Shown piece by piece: positions 13,000 through 26,270 of a DNA stretch of 64,000 nt. Both the position numbers and the translations under genes were made by a program. Each line of letters begins with the position of its first letter. The first letter of the stretch is position 1. This stretch comes from Argopecten irradians (lineage: Eukaryota; Mollusca; Bivalvia; Pectinida; Pectinidae), in NCBI RefSeq assembly GCF_041381155.1, contig NC_091149.1, positions 12,478,609 to 12,542,608 on the forward strand. The letters run 5' to 3'. The notes below the pieces were generated by a model. That model saw only the letters and a list, made by a program, of their open reading frames with translations. It searched no databases and was not told the origin of the DNA.

Positions 13000-13325
13000 T
13001 AGCTAGCTCATTTCTCTGCCCTTTAGATCTATAGCAAACTATATATCTGCCTTTGCTTCGGGCTGTGGTTATGGAGTGGCAAATATATACAACATTCTAC
13101 CACTATAAGCTAACTCTCTACCTTGGCTCCAGGCTGTGGTTATGGAGTGGCAAATATATATGACATTTTACCAAGTATAATAAGCTAACTCTCTGCCTTG
13201 GCTTTTGGCTTTGGTAATTATGATGTGGTAAGATATCTGACTTTCTGACACTTAATATATAGCTAGCTCTGTGTCTGTCCACTATAGCAAACTCTCTGCC
13301 TCAGCTCTGGGTAAATATATCCCAC
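13000..13325. repeat. Inverted copies of the 71-bp unit
   Basis: GGCTGTGGTTATGGAGTGGC and CATTCTACCACTATAAGCTA are the reverse complement of the array at 10770-12830. About four diverged units; the two arrays face each other across 170 bp. Confidence 0.88.
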
Positions 13326-13479
13326 ATTCTCTATGAGGTCGAGCTGGAGGTGGAGAACTTAATGGTAGATTTCCAGGACACCTTATATAAGCTCAGCTAC
13401 AGTAACTCAAGAGGCTGGAAACCTTGGGCTAAATGGTACAATAGCAAGGTATCTTTTACTTATCAACCATGACCCGTAA

Positions 13480-13648
13480 GATTTAAACTTTATTTATCTT
13501 ACATCGATTGCGAATTAAGTTATACAACTTATACAAATCATTTTTGATGGCCCGGATGAAAGCACATCAGGGGTGTTAGTGTGGGAGGAAACCAGAGTGC
13601 CCGGAGAAAATCCATGTGATCGGGCGTAGGTGACACGTGATTACTAAT
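13480..13648 (-). mobile_element. SINE-1 3' part, cut by a DNA transposon
   Basis: TTACATCGATTGCGAATTAA, GATGGCCCGGATGAAAGCAC and GGGAGGAAACCAGAGTGCCC match the full SINE-1 at 48985-49220. The tRNA head is absent; the TA-flanked element begins at 13649. Confidence 0.8.
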
Positions 13649-14932
13649 TACGGTAAACCTTCGGTTAGTTCAAACTAAATTAAATAAATATTGATGGACC
13701 AGTTCGAATTATCCGAAATTAAGCTTCAGGAAAAAATCTTGAGTTCTAACTATCCGAGTTGAAATCGGTAAAAACCAGTTTTGTACCGATGTACCTGGCA
13801 TAAGCAATGTAAGGCAGAAAATCTATAGGGAAAGTATTCCTGAAGATATCATATTCAACCATTTTCTCGTATACATGAGCATCTAATTGGTGAATTTATA
13901 ATTAATTGCGTAGCAGAAGCCGCATGCATATGTGCACGTGGACAAGGCCCCAAACAGCACCGTTCACGATCGCGGCCTATAATTTACATCGACGTCCGTT
14001 AACTGAGATAGAAACTTTATTTAAACCACAGAAAATCTAGTTAGATCTTTTTTATATTTCGTAACAAACGTAAAGAAAATATGGTTGCATTTACGAAACT
14101 GCTGTTGAAAATATTTGTTTACATTCATTTCGTAAAATTAGGTCACATGCGCACTGTGACTGTCAGATTGTCCAAAACCCGATTGCATATTGTCTGCTTC
14201 TAAATTTACGTAACTAGTTTTAACCTGATGAAAAGCTACGTATCTATTGTTCAATTACCCAACATGTGGATTGTTTTGGCTGGAGCTGAATATGTAATCA
14301 CACTCACTTGCTGTAACCCAGCGGCTGGCTTTTGATGCTCGCTGTGACACCTAGTAACTGGCCTGTCCAAGCCAGCGTGAGGTACGTGTTTACAGGTAAT
14401 TTAACACCTTGATTGGCTGATTAAAGATAGATTGATTGCATATTTTAATGTCGACTTAAACTGATATCCGTATCTAGATTGGACTTAACAAACATTGGCG
14501 ATTTCTTCCACGTGTTTCCATCAGGTACAGCGAATTTAAATATTCATTGTCGGGGCCTAAGATTAAACATTTGGCCTTGCTGCTTTGTGTACGATATATC
14601 GGCATAAATAATTTTTATTCATGGCTTAAAATGTTCATTACTTATCTGTCGTATGGTCATTATAATGATCATTTATACAATCTTTATTCCAAACATCAAA
14701 ACTGTTGTAATATGCAAAATATATCGCCATATTTAGGGACCCCATTGCGCCGGTTTGCCGTCAAAAATCTTACTTTTACGTTCATAATTTGACGTGTTCG
14801 AACTATCCGAAATAGGATTGATTATAAAAAGTCAGTGTTCGAACTATCACTAGCTAAAAAATTACCGTTTTTATGGAAAAAAATGTGTGTTCGAACTATC
14901 CGGCGGTTCGAATTAACCGGAGGTTTACCGTA
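13649..14932. mobile_element. 1.28-kb non-autonomous DNA transposon with TA target site
   Basis: Ends TACGGTAAACCTTCGGTTAG and CCGGAGGTTTACCGTA form terminal inverted repeats; further TTCGAACTATCCG words near both ends (13708, 13745, 14798, 14837, 14889) extend the arms to about 100-150 bp. TA flanks both sides. No transposase frame is seen; the longest open frame (14547-14792) is not recognisable. TA target sites fit Tc1/mariner/pogo-type mobilisation, which is inference. Confidence 0.8.
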
Positions 14933-16255
14933 CATGTGTTTTAAGAAATTGCCTTCATTTTTACTCTGTGTAGGGTTGACTTAAAGCTGCATTTTGCGCT
15001 ATCAATTAGGAATTAAAAGGCCTAGCTAGTCCCACAAGTTAGCATGGACGATATTTATAGCAGTGTATTAACTAGATAAGATCATTTGTCGTGTGTTCTA
15101 GTGTTAAATTAGCTCATTGTTATTGAAAATATGTAATTGTTAAATTAAATTTAGATGATACTTAATTGTTTTATGTATATATCCACTACACCGAAAGGTT
15201 TATCACAATGGTCCCCATTTATGCATAATGTATAACGTTAACAAAGAGTCCCAATACCTATAGTTCTCCATTATTTTAAAAAACAATATTTCTGCGATTT
15301 ACTTATTCAATATTTTCAGGGCCCATACCTTATTCAGAAAATAATAAATTTGTAATAATCCTTCAAAACTAATATACATTTAAAATAAATATTTCTGCAT
15401 CATTTCTTAAATATTTCAATTTTCACTGAAGTTGGACTCAATGAAACTACTTAAAAAATCTGGTTTATCTGCCCATAAACTTGGGTACGAACTTGGGTAT
15501 CTTAACATCGGTTTTCGTACAAGAAATTATTTTATCTAGGCCTTCTTTTGCCTTAGATGTAGCTTCCTACCCCTAGACCTAGACATAGATCTAAACAGTG
15601 TTTTTTTTTAAAGTGCAAATATTACGCACATATTTCTTCAATTTTAAAAGCATTTTTATGAATTCGTGTTTTACTGACTCGACTTTGTGTATCGTTCGAG
15701 TCAGCAACATTGCCTACTGAAGAAAAATAAAATGTGTCATGTCCCTGTGCGACGTGTGTCGAAACTATGTTAGAACGTCTCAGTTACAAACAAATGATGA
15801 AGCCTAAGCGGCGATAAGAAATACTATATAAAAGTCAATGATTGTTGATTTACCTTTAATCAGTTGTTGAACTTGTATCAAGGCTAAAGACTACATAAGC
15901 CACTAGAACTTTTCCGTTCCCATCACGTTATGTTGACTCCATTTTGAATCGAAGCAGGAGACAACCGTATCAAACAGTCTAAACATTATCCTTCCACATC
16001 TTCGGCGGACCATTTTTGCAAGTAATTCTAATCTATTGTAAATGTTTTATGTTTCATATGGATTACATTGATAATAAAGTTGTTTCTAAATAAATATATG
16101 ACAAATTGCAATATTTGCGCTATTTCTTTTTAATTAGTTGTATTCTAATGACGCACTATTTTCTTACGTCTGTCATTGTAGACTTGCACAAGCCCAGAAA
16201 CTCGCAATTTCTTAAACAAAAATCAACAAAGTCTTACACAATTGAATTGAAATAA
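14933..16255. other. No gene seen
   Basis: AT-rich sequence with no repeats or coding signals that stand out. Confidence 0.45.
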
Positions 16256-16418
16256 AAGGATTGAACCTTGCTTTGGTCGATTTCATGGGGTGATGAATTG
16301 AGTTGCTCTTGAAACAAAGTCAACATGCATATGAACTGCTTCACAGTTCATTCAATTTGTTTCAAGAGCAACTCAATTCATCACCCAATAAAATCGACCA
16401 AAGCAAGATTCAATCCTT
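16256..16418. mobile_element. Foldback element, about 60-bp arms
   Basis: AAGGATTGAACCTTGCTTTG, GTCGATTTCATGGGGTGATG, AATTGAGTTGCTCTTGAAAC is repeated inverted at the right end with few mismatches, around a loop of about 40 bases. No coding. Confidence 0.85.
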
Positions 16419-16704
16419 AAAACATTCACATGAAATTGGGATATTATTAAAATTGCACAAGCTAAAGGTGAATGGGCCTTTCTTCAGCCCCTAAATATAT
16501 CCAACAAAATTACAGCATCTTTTGTTCTCTGATCTATGTTCTTTGTATGAAGCAGTTTTTAGAGCATCACAAAACTAAAGGAGAAATAAGTAAACAGTGA
16601 AACATATTTAATATGGAATAAAGTAGGAAGGTACATATAAATAAGATTTATTACTACATATTACTGCAGTACTAGTGGTATCAGTAGAGCTAGGTCAACT
16701 ACGT

Positions 16705-17045
16705 ACCTTTCTGAAACGGCTTTTAAATTTAAAATGGGAATGCAAAACGAGATCAATAATTTTGTAAACATCGCAAAGGTTATTAACTTGCCGTTGATAA
16801 TACATGCATCATTATATTTAAATTACCTTCTGAGCAATTTGATTAAAATAAATAAAATGTTAATTATGTTTCCCGCCGTCGTCCTAAATACAGTGTGGTA
16901 GCTAGTTGACTATCACTGCGCCAGACGGCAAAACAGCGAAATGACTCTCCACTGTTATCATATATTACGCAGGAAATCTTGCATATGTTTGGTATTGTAA
17001 CTCAGATCTTAGGCCATCGGTATGTATTTTCTGATCGATGTTATT
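16705..17045. mobile_element. TTAA-type MITE family C, copy 1
   Basis: CTTTCTGAAACGGCTTTTAA, TTCCCGCCGTCGTCCTAAAT, GCGAAATGACTCTCC and ACGCAGGAAATCTTGCATAT match the reversed copy at 29061-29469. Outer ends are eroded. Confidence 0.72.
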
Positions 17046-17284
17046 ATGTTTTTAAGAAACATTTTGCTACGAAAAGGTAGTTGGCTTTTATGTAAGCTGT
17101 TAATTTAACTCTATTACCCATCATCATGAATAGCCACCAATATGACTTTTTTATTTCAGTATCACACATAGCCACAATACACAGCGGGAGAGCTGATAAC
17201 TATTTGCCAACATAACAGTTTTCCGTGTGATTTAGTAATAATTCTATGAATGACATGCATTTCATCATAGTGAGATATCTTAAC

Positions 17285-18490
17285 CACTAGGTCATATTTC
17301 GGCCCAAAGCTCAAGATGGATGGCTGGTGGTAGAATGTTGGACACCTTATTTTATTAACCACTTAGCCATCATGACACAGGGGTGGAAGGCTAGTGGTAG
17401 AATGTCAGACATCTTAACCACTTAGCCATCATGACCTAGAGATGGAGGGCTAGTGGTAGAAAGTCAGACACCTTATATTCTTTAATAACCACTCAGCCAT
17501 CATGACCCAGGGGTGGAGGGCTATAGTGGTTGAATGTCAGACATCTTAACAACTTAGCCATCATGACCCTGAGATGGAGGGCTAGGAGTAGAAAGTCAGA
17601 CACCTTATATTCTTTAATAACCACTCAGCCACAAGGACCCAGAGGTGGAGGGCTAGTGGTAGAATGTCAGACATCTTAACCACTTAGCCATCATGACCCA
17701 GAGATGGAGGGCTAGGAGTAGAAAGTCAGACACCTTATATTCTTTAATAACCACTCAGCCACAAGGACCCAGAGGTGGAGGGCTAGTGGTAGAATGTCAG
17801 ACATCTAAACCACTTAGCCATCATGACCTAGAGATGGAGGGCTATAGTGGTTGAATGTCAGACATCTTAACCACTTTGCCATCATGACTCAGAGATGGAG
17901 GGCTAGTGGTAGAAAGTCAGACACCTTATATTCTTTAATAACCACTTAGTCATCATGACCCAGGGGTGGAGGGCTATAGTGGTTGGATGTCAGACATCTT
18001 AACCACTCAGCTATCATGACCATGAGGTGCAGGGCTATTGGTAGAAAGTCAGACACCTTAACCACTTATCATGATCAGCCATCATGTTCAAGAGATAGAG
18101 TGCTAGTAGTAGAATTTCAGACATCTAACCACAGCCACAATGATCCAGAGGTGTAGGGCTAGTGGTAGAAAGTCAGACACCTGAACCACTCAGCCATCAT
18201 TTTCCAGCGATGGAGTACTAGTGCTAGTGGTAGAATTTCAGACATCTAAACCACTGTGCCACAATGATCCAGAGGTGCAGGGCTAGTGGTAGAAAGTCAG
18301 ACACCTGAACCACTCATCATGATGTTCCAGAGATGGAGTGCTAGTTGCAATTGTAGAATTTCAGACATCTTAACCACTGTGCCACAATGATCCAGAGGTG
18401 GAGGGCTAGTGGTAGAATGTTGGACACATTAACCAATCAGCCAACATGGCCCAAAGGTGGAAGGCTAGAGTGTCAGACATCTTAACCACT
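17285..18490. repeat. Tandem array of about 60/70-bp units derived from a SINE tRNA head
   Basis: Units of GGGCTAGTGGTAGAATGTCA, GACATCTTAACCACTTAGCC, ATCATGACCCAGAGGTGGA. A long form carries CCTTATATTCTTTAATAACC in place of TCTTAACC; long and short alternate at about 130 bp (17461, 17593, 17723). Similar to GTGGTCATATGTCGGGACAT and TTTTAACCACTCGGCCACCA in the SINE-2 copy at 23366-23575. Confidence 0.93.
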
Positions 18491-20471
18491 TAAAAACATA
18501 GTGATTTACTACTAGTGATCTTTGGATGTTGGTACATATATCTTACAAGCCAGAGATTTACTAAACAAGCAGTAGAATGTTGAGTTTCAGACTTTCTACA
18601 AACACAGTTTTATCATTCATATTCCATGCTCTGGATAAAGATCATCAGTAGGTATTTGTAGAATCTACAGACTGGAAAGTGAAATTAAAGCAAATTCCGC
18701 TTTACAGAGGTGTTATGCAAACACTTTATAAGAAATTAAAGAATCAATAAGTTTGATATCAGATACACTAGCTAGCTGATCATGACACCTGCAAGTTACG
18801 TTTTTTAAATAATGTTTGTCCTGTGTACACATTCAGATAATCCTTTCCACAATCAATCAAAACTAAAACATTAACATATTGATATAACCTTGAATCAATC
18901 TTTCTAAAAGATATAATCCAATATTCATGCTGAATACATGTATATGTACATATCCATGAAATTAATCACTGAGGTTGTCATTCAGATATGTACATAGATC
19001 ATAACTATACTTTATCATACAAACCACAATCAAACTATGCTTATTCTACATCCAATGTCTCTATAGCTACATGAAGATGGTAACTGGAACTGCATCATGT
19101 GGCATATATATATACATACTATAGTCGAGCAATCTGTTCAAACTACTGGCTTGAACTAGTACTATACCAGACCTCAAATCCTTTACTTGCTATTTGCAAG
19201 TAGAGGTCGCATAAAAGCGAGTGAAAAAAAAAATAATTTAAATATATACATTCTTTTTTGAGCAAGTGGTTTTCATCACAGGCAACTGTAACAATGACAT
19301 AATGTTTGTACATGTGAATAGATAGATTTTATTTGAAAATATGGGGACATATTTCTTATTTTAAGGTTGCATGGATATACCTGTACATCTCACATCATCA
19401 TGCAAAAATAAATCATATCTATAACTTAATTTTGCATATATATGGAAATTTAAAGATGCTCCACCGCCGACAGAGCGTAAATGATATTCTTCATTTGAAC
19501 AATAATTGGTGTTTAATAGTGTATATATATGCCTAATTAAAACAAAAAATAATATAAAATAATTTATTTCGCCTTTGGTGCATGGGCAATCAGTACTTCA
19601 TTCCATATAGGACATAGTGCCACGGAATTTTTTCGGGATGCAATTAATTATTTTCATATTTTCAACTTGAAGTAAAATTAGAAGCTCTAACTTTTTAACG
19701 GTGGTAATGGTGTAAAGTAAGTAACTTTTGTAACTGAAGAAAAATACTAAATCGTCTGCTCCTGTTTTTGATAGTGAAAAAATACCATTTGTCAGCGGTG
19801 GAGCATCTTTAACCAAAAGTACAAAGATATTAGAGCGTTTCCAAATTTACAACACTTGCCATTTTTAGCATGTGATGTAAAATGTTAAATCTGAGGCCCT
19901 GAATACCAAAGAAATATTATGATAAAAGTGCAATTGATTTTCAATCCAATAGTTATTAGTAAACTTATGGTTTCAACTTTAACTTATCAAGCATTGATTT
20001 AGAGGAGGGGGCATCAATCTTAATGTAAGTTATATCTATGAAAGAAAAATAAACCCCCCACACACACACCTTAGGCCTCCATTCAACTTTCTCTAAATCG
20101 GTTAAATTTGAAGATCATTTTCTGATTTAGAAGTAATGATTATGCACAATACCACAAAAAAGGAAACAGCACCTATGGATTAACCAAATCATTTTTAAGG
20201 ATAACTATAATTTAAAATTATATGGTAATCCGAGAAAATTGATATAATGTAACAAACAACAACACTAAGTATTTCAATCAATAAATAAACATTTGTTTCT
20301 TAGACATTATTGCTAAATCTCAATCATCATAGATTAAAGATTTCCTGATCTAACATGTCGAGAGTGAAGCATAGCCGAGTACTCAAGATTGCGATATGTT
20401 TGTACAGTAGAGAATGATAAACAGCTGATATCATCAGACAATCAAAACCATTGTTTATATATGTTACTTAC
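18491..20471. other. No gene seen (outside the 19454 MITE)
   Basis: Probably intron of the UBE2E-like gene just downstream of exon 2. A short CACACACACA run lies near 20059. Confidence 0.45.
19454..19808. mobile_element. TTAA-type MITE family A, copy 2 (complete)
   Basis: Begins AGATGCTCCACCGCCGACAG, ends TGTCAGCGGTGGAGCATCT; 355 bp, flanked by TTAA on both sides (19450-19453, 19809-19812). No coding. Confidence 0.9.
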
Positions 20472-20522
20472 CTGCAGTTTGGAGGTGGGTCCAAAGTAAT
20501 CTCTGCTAGTTCTTTCTGGATC
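20472..20522 (-). CDS. UBE2E: UBE2E-like coding exon 2 (start of UBC fold)
   Basis: A 51-nt exon with acceptor CTTTCCATAG and donor CAG|GTAAGT. It encodes alpha-1 of the E2 fold and the following turn (IQKELAEITLDPPPNC). The next exon should begin with the rest of a Ser codon and AGPKGDN-like residues; none was found to the left in this window. Confidence 0.88.
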
Positions 20523-21176
20523 CTATGGAAAGAGTTGATAAACATATAATTAGGTACTTAAAAAGTTCTCTCTTCGCTATTTTCAGATTAACTTAGATCA
20601 ATGTGGACAGCGCAATATGGCTAGCTACACAACAGGGCTTAGTTCTGACTGGTGTGCAAGCTATGCTAAAACCACAAAACTTCATTTCTCAGCAACCACT
20701 TAACCAATCTTGATAATTTTTACACCAGACTGAAGTTTATGCCGAAAGTAATCGAATGGCATGTCACATGATCAAAATTAATTAGCCGATTTGAGAAATT
20801 TAGGTGTTAAAGCTTATATGCAAATGAGCTGACTGTGTGTGTGTATATACAGTTCAGTGAACAAGGCTCGTAGAATACTGAGCGAACAGAGATTAACATT
20901 TCTCAGTGTGTTATGTGAAAACAGACGGGAAATGTTACCTTTTCAAGCTGGTACCCATTGTTTTAGAGGATTTAGGGGTCGCTTTGGGTACGGCAACAGG
21001 GGGCTGGGAATCAGAGGGACTCGACCCAGAGGAACTAGTGCCGGGCTGTGCCCCATCATCACTAGCGACTGGCGTGCTGTTGTTACTGTTGTTCGCCGTA
21101 CCCCCTCGGGATCGCCTGCCCCTCCCCCGGCCCCCTGTACCGTTTACCGTGGCCCTCTCGCTCGACATCATGTGAT
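20472..21176 (-). CDS. UBE2E: UBE2E-class ubiquitin-conjugating enzyme E2, first two coding exons (partial gene)
   Basis: Class III E2 that accepts ubiquitin from E1 and passes it to RING-type E3 ligases; family members act in nucleus and cytoplasm. Seen here: coding exon 1 (21171 down to 20939) gives a Ser/Gly/Arg-rich N-terminal extension that ends in TMGTSLKR; exon 2 (20522 down to 20472) continues with IQKELAEITLDPPPNC, which is the almost invariant start of the UBC fold in vertebrate UBE2E1/E2/E3. The junction codon is AG|G (Arg) and the donors are GTAACA and GTAAGT, so the two exons join in frame. Met-Met at 21171/21168 is the start; either could be used. An acceptor at 21177 and a donor at 21579 imply a 5'UTR exon upstream. 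The catalytic Cys exons are not seen at lower coordinates, so this entry is a fragment. The exon is GC-rich in AT-rich surroundings. Assignment to the UBE2E group is firm; the exact paralogue is not decided. Confidence 0.87.
20939..21171 (-). CDS. UBE2E: UBE2E-like coding exon 1 (N-terminal extension)
   Basis: About 77 residues, low complexity: an RGRGRRSRGG patch, then Asn/Ser/Thr, then a GTSSSGSSPSDSQPP stretch and Lys-rich KATPKSSKTMGTSLKR. This matches the family pattern of an acidic/Ser-rich then Lys-rich extension before the UBC domain. The Arg/Gly cluster could work in nuclear import; that is inference. The exon leaves with 2 nt of the Arg codon. Acceptor TTTACTTCAG lies 5 bases upstream of the first ATG. 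Confidence 0.85.
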
Positions 21177-21579
21177 CTGAAGTAAATGGACACAGTAGTT
21201 AATTCACTGCTATAATACACATCAATTATTTACTAACAATAGACTTGTCAAACACTACGCATACCAGTATTCAACTGATAAAAAACTTCGATTTCTTGAT
21301 CAAACAAAAAATAATATTATCGGTAATCGTATTTGTTACTCTGTAAACTACCGGGACATTTAGGTATTACGACTATCGCATAATTACCAACATGTGTTAA
21401 TTGTCAATATTTCTAATTAATCAGCTAAGAAAACGGAAGGCAAATAGCAGTGTGTCACACACGAGCTCGCGGACTCGACCGTTCTCAACAAAGACATTCC
21501 ACAGATTAGGACAGATTTCGGACAAATCAGGACAAAATGGACATATCTGACCACACATCAACATAGAACATGTATTTAC

Positions 21580-21720
21580 CTAGGCTTCTGGAGGAAACAC
21601 GGACCCAAAAATGAAGAGAATTAAGCAAAATCCAATAAAAATATTACTCCACAACCATCCGTCTCAAAACGTGCGAAGCGATGAAACGGCTGTTACTTTC
21701 ACCTCCCCCGTAGCCAATTT
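21580..21720 (-). other. Probable 5'UTR exon and promoter region of the UBE2E-like gene
   Basis: On the minus strand CCAGAAGCCTAG is followed by GTAAATAC at 21579, a plausible donor that pairs with the acceptor at 21177. The transcription start is not resolved; the right edge given is only a guess. No TATA box is evident. Confidence 0.4.
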
Positions 21721-23365
21721 TTAGAAAACGATGCAAAATACACGTTGTCATCGTCAAATGATTTAATTTAACCTATAGGTACAGTATTCATTAGGTTTTC
21801 GTTGAATTAAATTGGTTATTTGATTTGTTGTATCCGTAGTTGTTGACCACTTGTTTGACGAAATTACCTAGATAAAAATCTTATACGGGGGAGAATAAAG
21901 TAACAGCGGTAATCTTCCCAAATGATTAGGTTTTCCGTGTATTCATAGTAAAAAATATGGCTCGAAACATGCTAAAGCTTTTCATGGGAGATTAGATCAA
22001 GGTTTATTATAAGTTTGATAAACTAATAACAATACAATTTGCTATAAATACACAAAATCTGTCGATGATTTTTTTTACAGATTGATTTTTAATTTCAGAA
22101 ACAGTGGCAAACCAACATTTAATTACGATCACAACCTGAAGTTTCATGCATGTGTGAAATTAAATTATAAAAATGAAACAAACAACAGTATAATGTCGAT
22201 ATGGATACATTACGCTTATTTTTTTAGGGTGTTTAAAATTTTAAAATGCATGCAAAAGATTAAACCAGAATTAGTATTAATTAGTATTACTCTACCTCAT
22301 TGGGCAATTATTCATTCAAAAGGATAATAGAATTTTTTATTTTTCAAAATTGTATTTATTGGATTGGCACCGTACATTAATGGAAACACGGAAACATTAA
22401 TAAAGCATTTGACTGGTTAAGCACCTGTTTTTTTGCAGCATGTTAATAACAGTATGACATTTATGCCACTAATCTGTTTAATCACGTTTTGATTTACTCA
22501 TTACAATATTATCGGATGCTGACAGCTGAAGATTTAACAATTCTCTTTTCAATGCTTTCTGCTCTTTCAAATGTCTACCACATCCCATCTGTTTATATCT
22601 AGTATCTAATATATTTATTTAATATATCTAACCTTTTTTTTTTATAAGTTGCAAATAACTTTTTTACCGATGATCCTTTTGTCTTTTATTTTGGCAATTA
22701 AATACCATTAAACTAAAACCGGATTGTTTATAAAGAAAAGGCGCAAAAATAATTTTGAAATAGTTTTACTTTATCATATATAAATCGCTTATTGTAAAAC
22801 ATCGATTTTTCAAAATCATATAATTTAAGCCAACATATATATATATCAGTATCTTACATGGAAAATTAAACAGTTTAAGACGACCCGAGTAAAGAAAATA
22901 TCTAATTAATTCTAATTGGTTTATGTAAATTGTTCATGACCAGGCAGTGATGAAAAGTATAGTATTAACGATCAGTCATTAACCTGTGCCATTCTATATC
23001 AAATAACAAAACTCGTTTTACGAAATATTGTCCATTCACATTAAAAATCAAAGGCGGCGCCGTTAATGAACTACGGTCAAAGTTAATAAAATACTATTTC
23101 TTTTAATTGATTGGTTATTTATTAAACTTTTAGCCTTGTGGCTCACAAGTTCATGTACATACATCATGGTGTAATGGATGAAAATGCGATTACTATATTT
23201 TTGGGGTTAATAATCAGCAAAAGATGGACATAACATTGATGATTATACCATAATTCTGTGCAACACTTTAACATACATAGTACATTTTGTATTCAAAACG
23301 ACTACCTAAATATCGATACAACATCACGTCAGTAGTAGATCTATGAACTTAACATGCATAACAAT
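21721..23365. other. No gene seen
   Basis: Very AT-rich intergenic sequence upstream of the UBE2E-like gene. Confidence 0.45.
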
Positions 23366-23575
23366 TTGGTTTTATTAGTTTAACGTCCTTTTAACGTCAT
23401 GTAAGGATGTGCCATGTTTGTTGGTGGAGGAAAGCTGGAATACCCGGAGAAAAACCACCGTCCAGCGGTCAGTACCTGGCAACTGCTCCATATGGGATTC
23501 GAACCCGCATCCCAAAAGGGGAAGGCTTGTGGTCATATGTCGGGACATTTTAACCACTCGGCCACCATGGCCCCT
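23366..23575 (-). mobile_element. tRNA-derived SINE (SINE-2), fullest copy
   Basis: On the minus strand: head GGGGCCATGGTGGCCGAGTG, GTTAAAATGTCCCGACATA with an A box (TGGCCGAGTGGTTAA, as in Leu/Ser tRNAs), B box GGGTTCGAATCCC, then body GGTTTTTCTCCGGGTATTCC and a tail with GACGTTAAAAGGACGTTAAA. Not a functional tRNA. Polymerase III promoter boxes are intact by eye. Confidence 0.87.
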
Positions 23576-23649
23576 CACATGGATAACAAGAAAACTACTA
23601 AAGTACCAAATGTCATTATTGGCACATTATTGGCACAAAATGACAAATG

Positions 23650-23735
23650 TAACAGTGCGAGAGTAGTGTGTCGCCAGCCGGGCTCGAACACGCGACTCCG
23701 GACTTACTGGTCCACCGCTGCACCGACCGCTACAC
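23650..23735 (-). mobile_element. tRNA-like SINE head (different family)
   Basis: Minus strand GGTGCAGCGGTGGACCAGTA and CGTGTTCGAGCCCGGCTGG give A- and B-box-like words 35 bases apart. The acceptor arms do not pair well, so a working tRNA is unlikely. Confidence 0.5.
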
Positions 23736-24323
23736 AATGATATATAAGAAACTGGAGGATATACAGTTAAGTTAGTAGATAACAATTGTATTCAACAATT
23801 TAATGATGATTTCAGAAACGAGACGATTGCATTATAAATCCCATATCTAAGAAGTAAAGTCAATAATATGAGGAAATGTTAATGAATTATATATCGAAAA
23901 CCTCAGCTTCAAGGTCCATATCTTCAAACTTTAACTTGTATATGTATTTGTACATGCTTATTCATGAAACATATTTATATATTTTGCTTATACTAGACCA
24001 TGTTCTTAAGTTTTAATTACACATTTATCTCTTATGACGCCTTATATATGATTGCAAGGGTTTATAACTCTCATATACGTCCTTGATTATTGCTACCGTT
24101 TTTGTTTACACAGGGTCCTAACAGTTCCTTAGAACTGGTGTCTCTGTTCCCCACTTCATATTTAGGTATCTAAAATGGAATATACTATATTCATATAGAC
24201 ATATGCTTATAAGGATCCAGTGTTATATGGGCAACAATTGTTGATATTTTTCCTTTTGACCAGAATCTAAAATGTACCTTATAGACTATCATGTATGATA
24301 GCTTTCCTTTTTAGTTAGTAAGC

Positions 24324-25930
<1,607 letters not shown>

Positions 25931-26270
25931 ACAGTAACTATCTTGTATATCATATTAAACAAGGCCACCAGGTATCAGACGATTAAATAGGTAGGTCGCT
26001 GATTTACGAACACTACCTGTCCGGATTTCTGTGTTAAAGTGACTTAATGTAACATATATATGACTTATCACGAGTTAGAGTGGGACCATATGTCAGCATT
26101 TAGTGGGACTGAGTCGGGTCTAATCCTGTTATGGCATGTATACGTAAGTATATATATACTGCGTGGGTGTATACACTACAGTGGTAAATACCATATACAG
26201 CTGACTGGCTTTGTTAGGTGCGGTCAGTGAAATATCATCCCGAGGGTCATTAGAAAGGGGTCATAAAAAG

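Noticed and set aside
20839-21180. Plus-strand frames opposite the UBE2E exon
   Set aside because: The minus strand gives a matching E2 N-terminus with correct splice sites; the plus frames are shadows.
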